This document shows positions 63,434-64,000 of a stretch of 64,000 nucleotides of DNA, piece after piece. A program made the position numbers and the translations under genes. The stretch comes from Sulfurovum sp. (GTDB lineage Bacteria; Campylobacterota; Campylobacteria; Campylobacterales; Sulfurovaceae): the NCBI GenBank assembly GCA_024637255.1, contig JAGXFO010000012.1, positions 62,001-126,000 of the forward strand. The letters run 5' to 3'. The notes below the pieces were generated by a model. It was not told the origin of the DNA and ran no database searches. It saw only the letters and a list, made by a program, of their open reading frames with translations. Every line of letters starts with the position of its first letter. The stretch's first letter is position 1.

Positions 63434-64000
63434 TTATTTGCTCCAATGGATCTGTTTTGCTTTATATACTTTTGCATAACCCTCTAACAGTTTCTGATGT
63501 CTGTGAAAACCTTGTAGCCCAAGCCCCGGACTATGCAAGCCAAAAAAGGATTCTTTACCTTCCATGATATCTATACACAGCGTCAGTGTATCTTCTCCAT
63601 ACATTTGCACCAAGGCATTTTTATACTGGATGTATGACTTTTCTTCGTCTAGCTTTATCTCTATCAAAGCATGTATGCATCGGTAGAATTTCTTTCTATC
63701 TTCTCCCATTTGACCTATGTGCAAACACCAGTTATGCCATTCATTTGCCTGCTCATACTCCTTGAGTGCCACACATAGCATCGCTTTAAGCTCTCCTATC
63801 TGTAAGCTCTCCCACGCAGTTTTAGGGTCTGGCGCAACACCTATAAACTCTGCCACTTTTTGCATGTCATTATACTCTCCCTCATTCAGATCTTCCAGCA
63901 TTTCCTGCCATTTGTTCTGTGTAAGATGCTTAAGGTTTAGTATACTTTCTCGAAAGCGTGCACCTTCGTTATTGTTACTCCATACCAGATCATCTACCGG
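63434..64000 (-). CDS. hypothetical protein, 5' end cut by window edge
   Basis: The reading frame stays open to the right edge, so the start lies outside; 188 codons are visible. The part near the edge reads DLVWSNNNEGARFRESILNLKHL, then a helical, Trp-rich region with several short helix pairs (YEQANEWHNWCLHIGQMGED, RKKFYRCIHALIEIKL) follows. A TPR-like fold is possible. An internal ATG at 63901 is unlikely to be the true start, since coding-like sequence continues upstream. I do not recognise the family. Confidence 0.6.
   Translation of the reverse strand, partial: PVDDLVWSNNNEGARFRESILNLKHLTQNKWQEMLEDLNEGEYNDMQKVAEFIGVAPDPKTAWESLQIGELKAMLCVALKEYEQANEWHNWCLHIGQMGEDRKKFYRCIHALIEIKLDEEKSYIQYKNALVQMYGEDTLTLCIDIMEGKESFFGLHSPGLGLQGFHRHQKLLEGYAKVYKAKQIHWSK

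Overview
The window reads as a chromosomal segment of a Campylobacterota (epsilonproteobacterial) chemolithotroph, most likely Sulfurovum-like. The evidence is the presence of HobA (a DnaA-binding protein known from this phylum), an extended FolP, the gene orders rppH-lysC-hobA-holB-folP-ligA, hemW-tatB-tatC-queA, rnr-holA, rpsF-ssb-rpsR and yajC-secD-secF next to lnt, and a Tat-exported FccB/SQR-type sulfide flavoprotein. The genus is inference. I saw no rRNA, tRNA, CRISPR array, insertion sequence or prophage.

Layout. 1-6.8 kb (minus): lysC, hobA, holB, folP, a SanA-like gene and ligA (cut by the left edge), with rppH upstream. 6.9-11.9 kb (plus): hemW, tatB, tatC, queA and two tandem NlpC/P60 lipoproteins. 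11.9-14.1 kb: a hybrid sensor protein whose kinase, first receiver and Hpt domains have lost key residues. 14.3-21.2 kb: ruvX, nagZ, a pair of tandem structured RNAs (15.84-16.16 kb), a TlpA-like thioredoxin, dprA, a DASS transporter, a YibQ-like deacetylase and ilvC. 21.3-25.9 kb: an nfeD-stomatin pair, then a decaying stretch with an arylsulfatase relic, an intact ppk2 and a broken MgtC/DUF4010 gene, closed by an M15 peptidase. 26-29.9 kb: htpX, rnr, holA. 30-33 kb: fccB-like gene and the rpsF-ssb-rpsR operon with a structured leader. 33-43 kb (minus): a tightly packed run from a DapC-like aminotransferase through murC, mutS2, a YfgM/BamB-like pair, a tyrosine recombinase, coaX, hisG and a methyltransferase. 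43-48.1 kb (minus): ovoA, a PLP lyase that is probably ovoB, and a dacB-SPOR carboxypeptidase. 48.2-54 kb: a small membrane protein, secF/secD/yajC, lnt and a CYTH-CHAD protein. 54.1-57.7 kb (plus): yidD-pyrC behind a consensus promoter, then cysK, a class IV aminotransferase and an SspB-like small protein. 57.7-64 kb: a LysR regulator, uvrD/rep, truB, ispE with an unusual N-terminal extension, a fatty-acid desaturase relic, a VF530 protein and a gene cut by the right edge.

Most genes are housekeeping (replication, cell wall, protein export, cofactors). The parts that stand out are the tandem C/U-rich RNA pair, the ovothiol operon, the degenerate phosphorelay protein, the SspB-like protein and three gene relics that mark recent loss.
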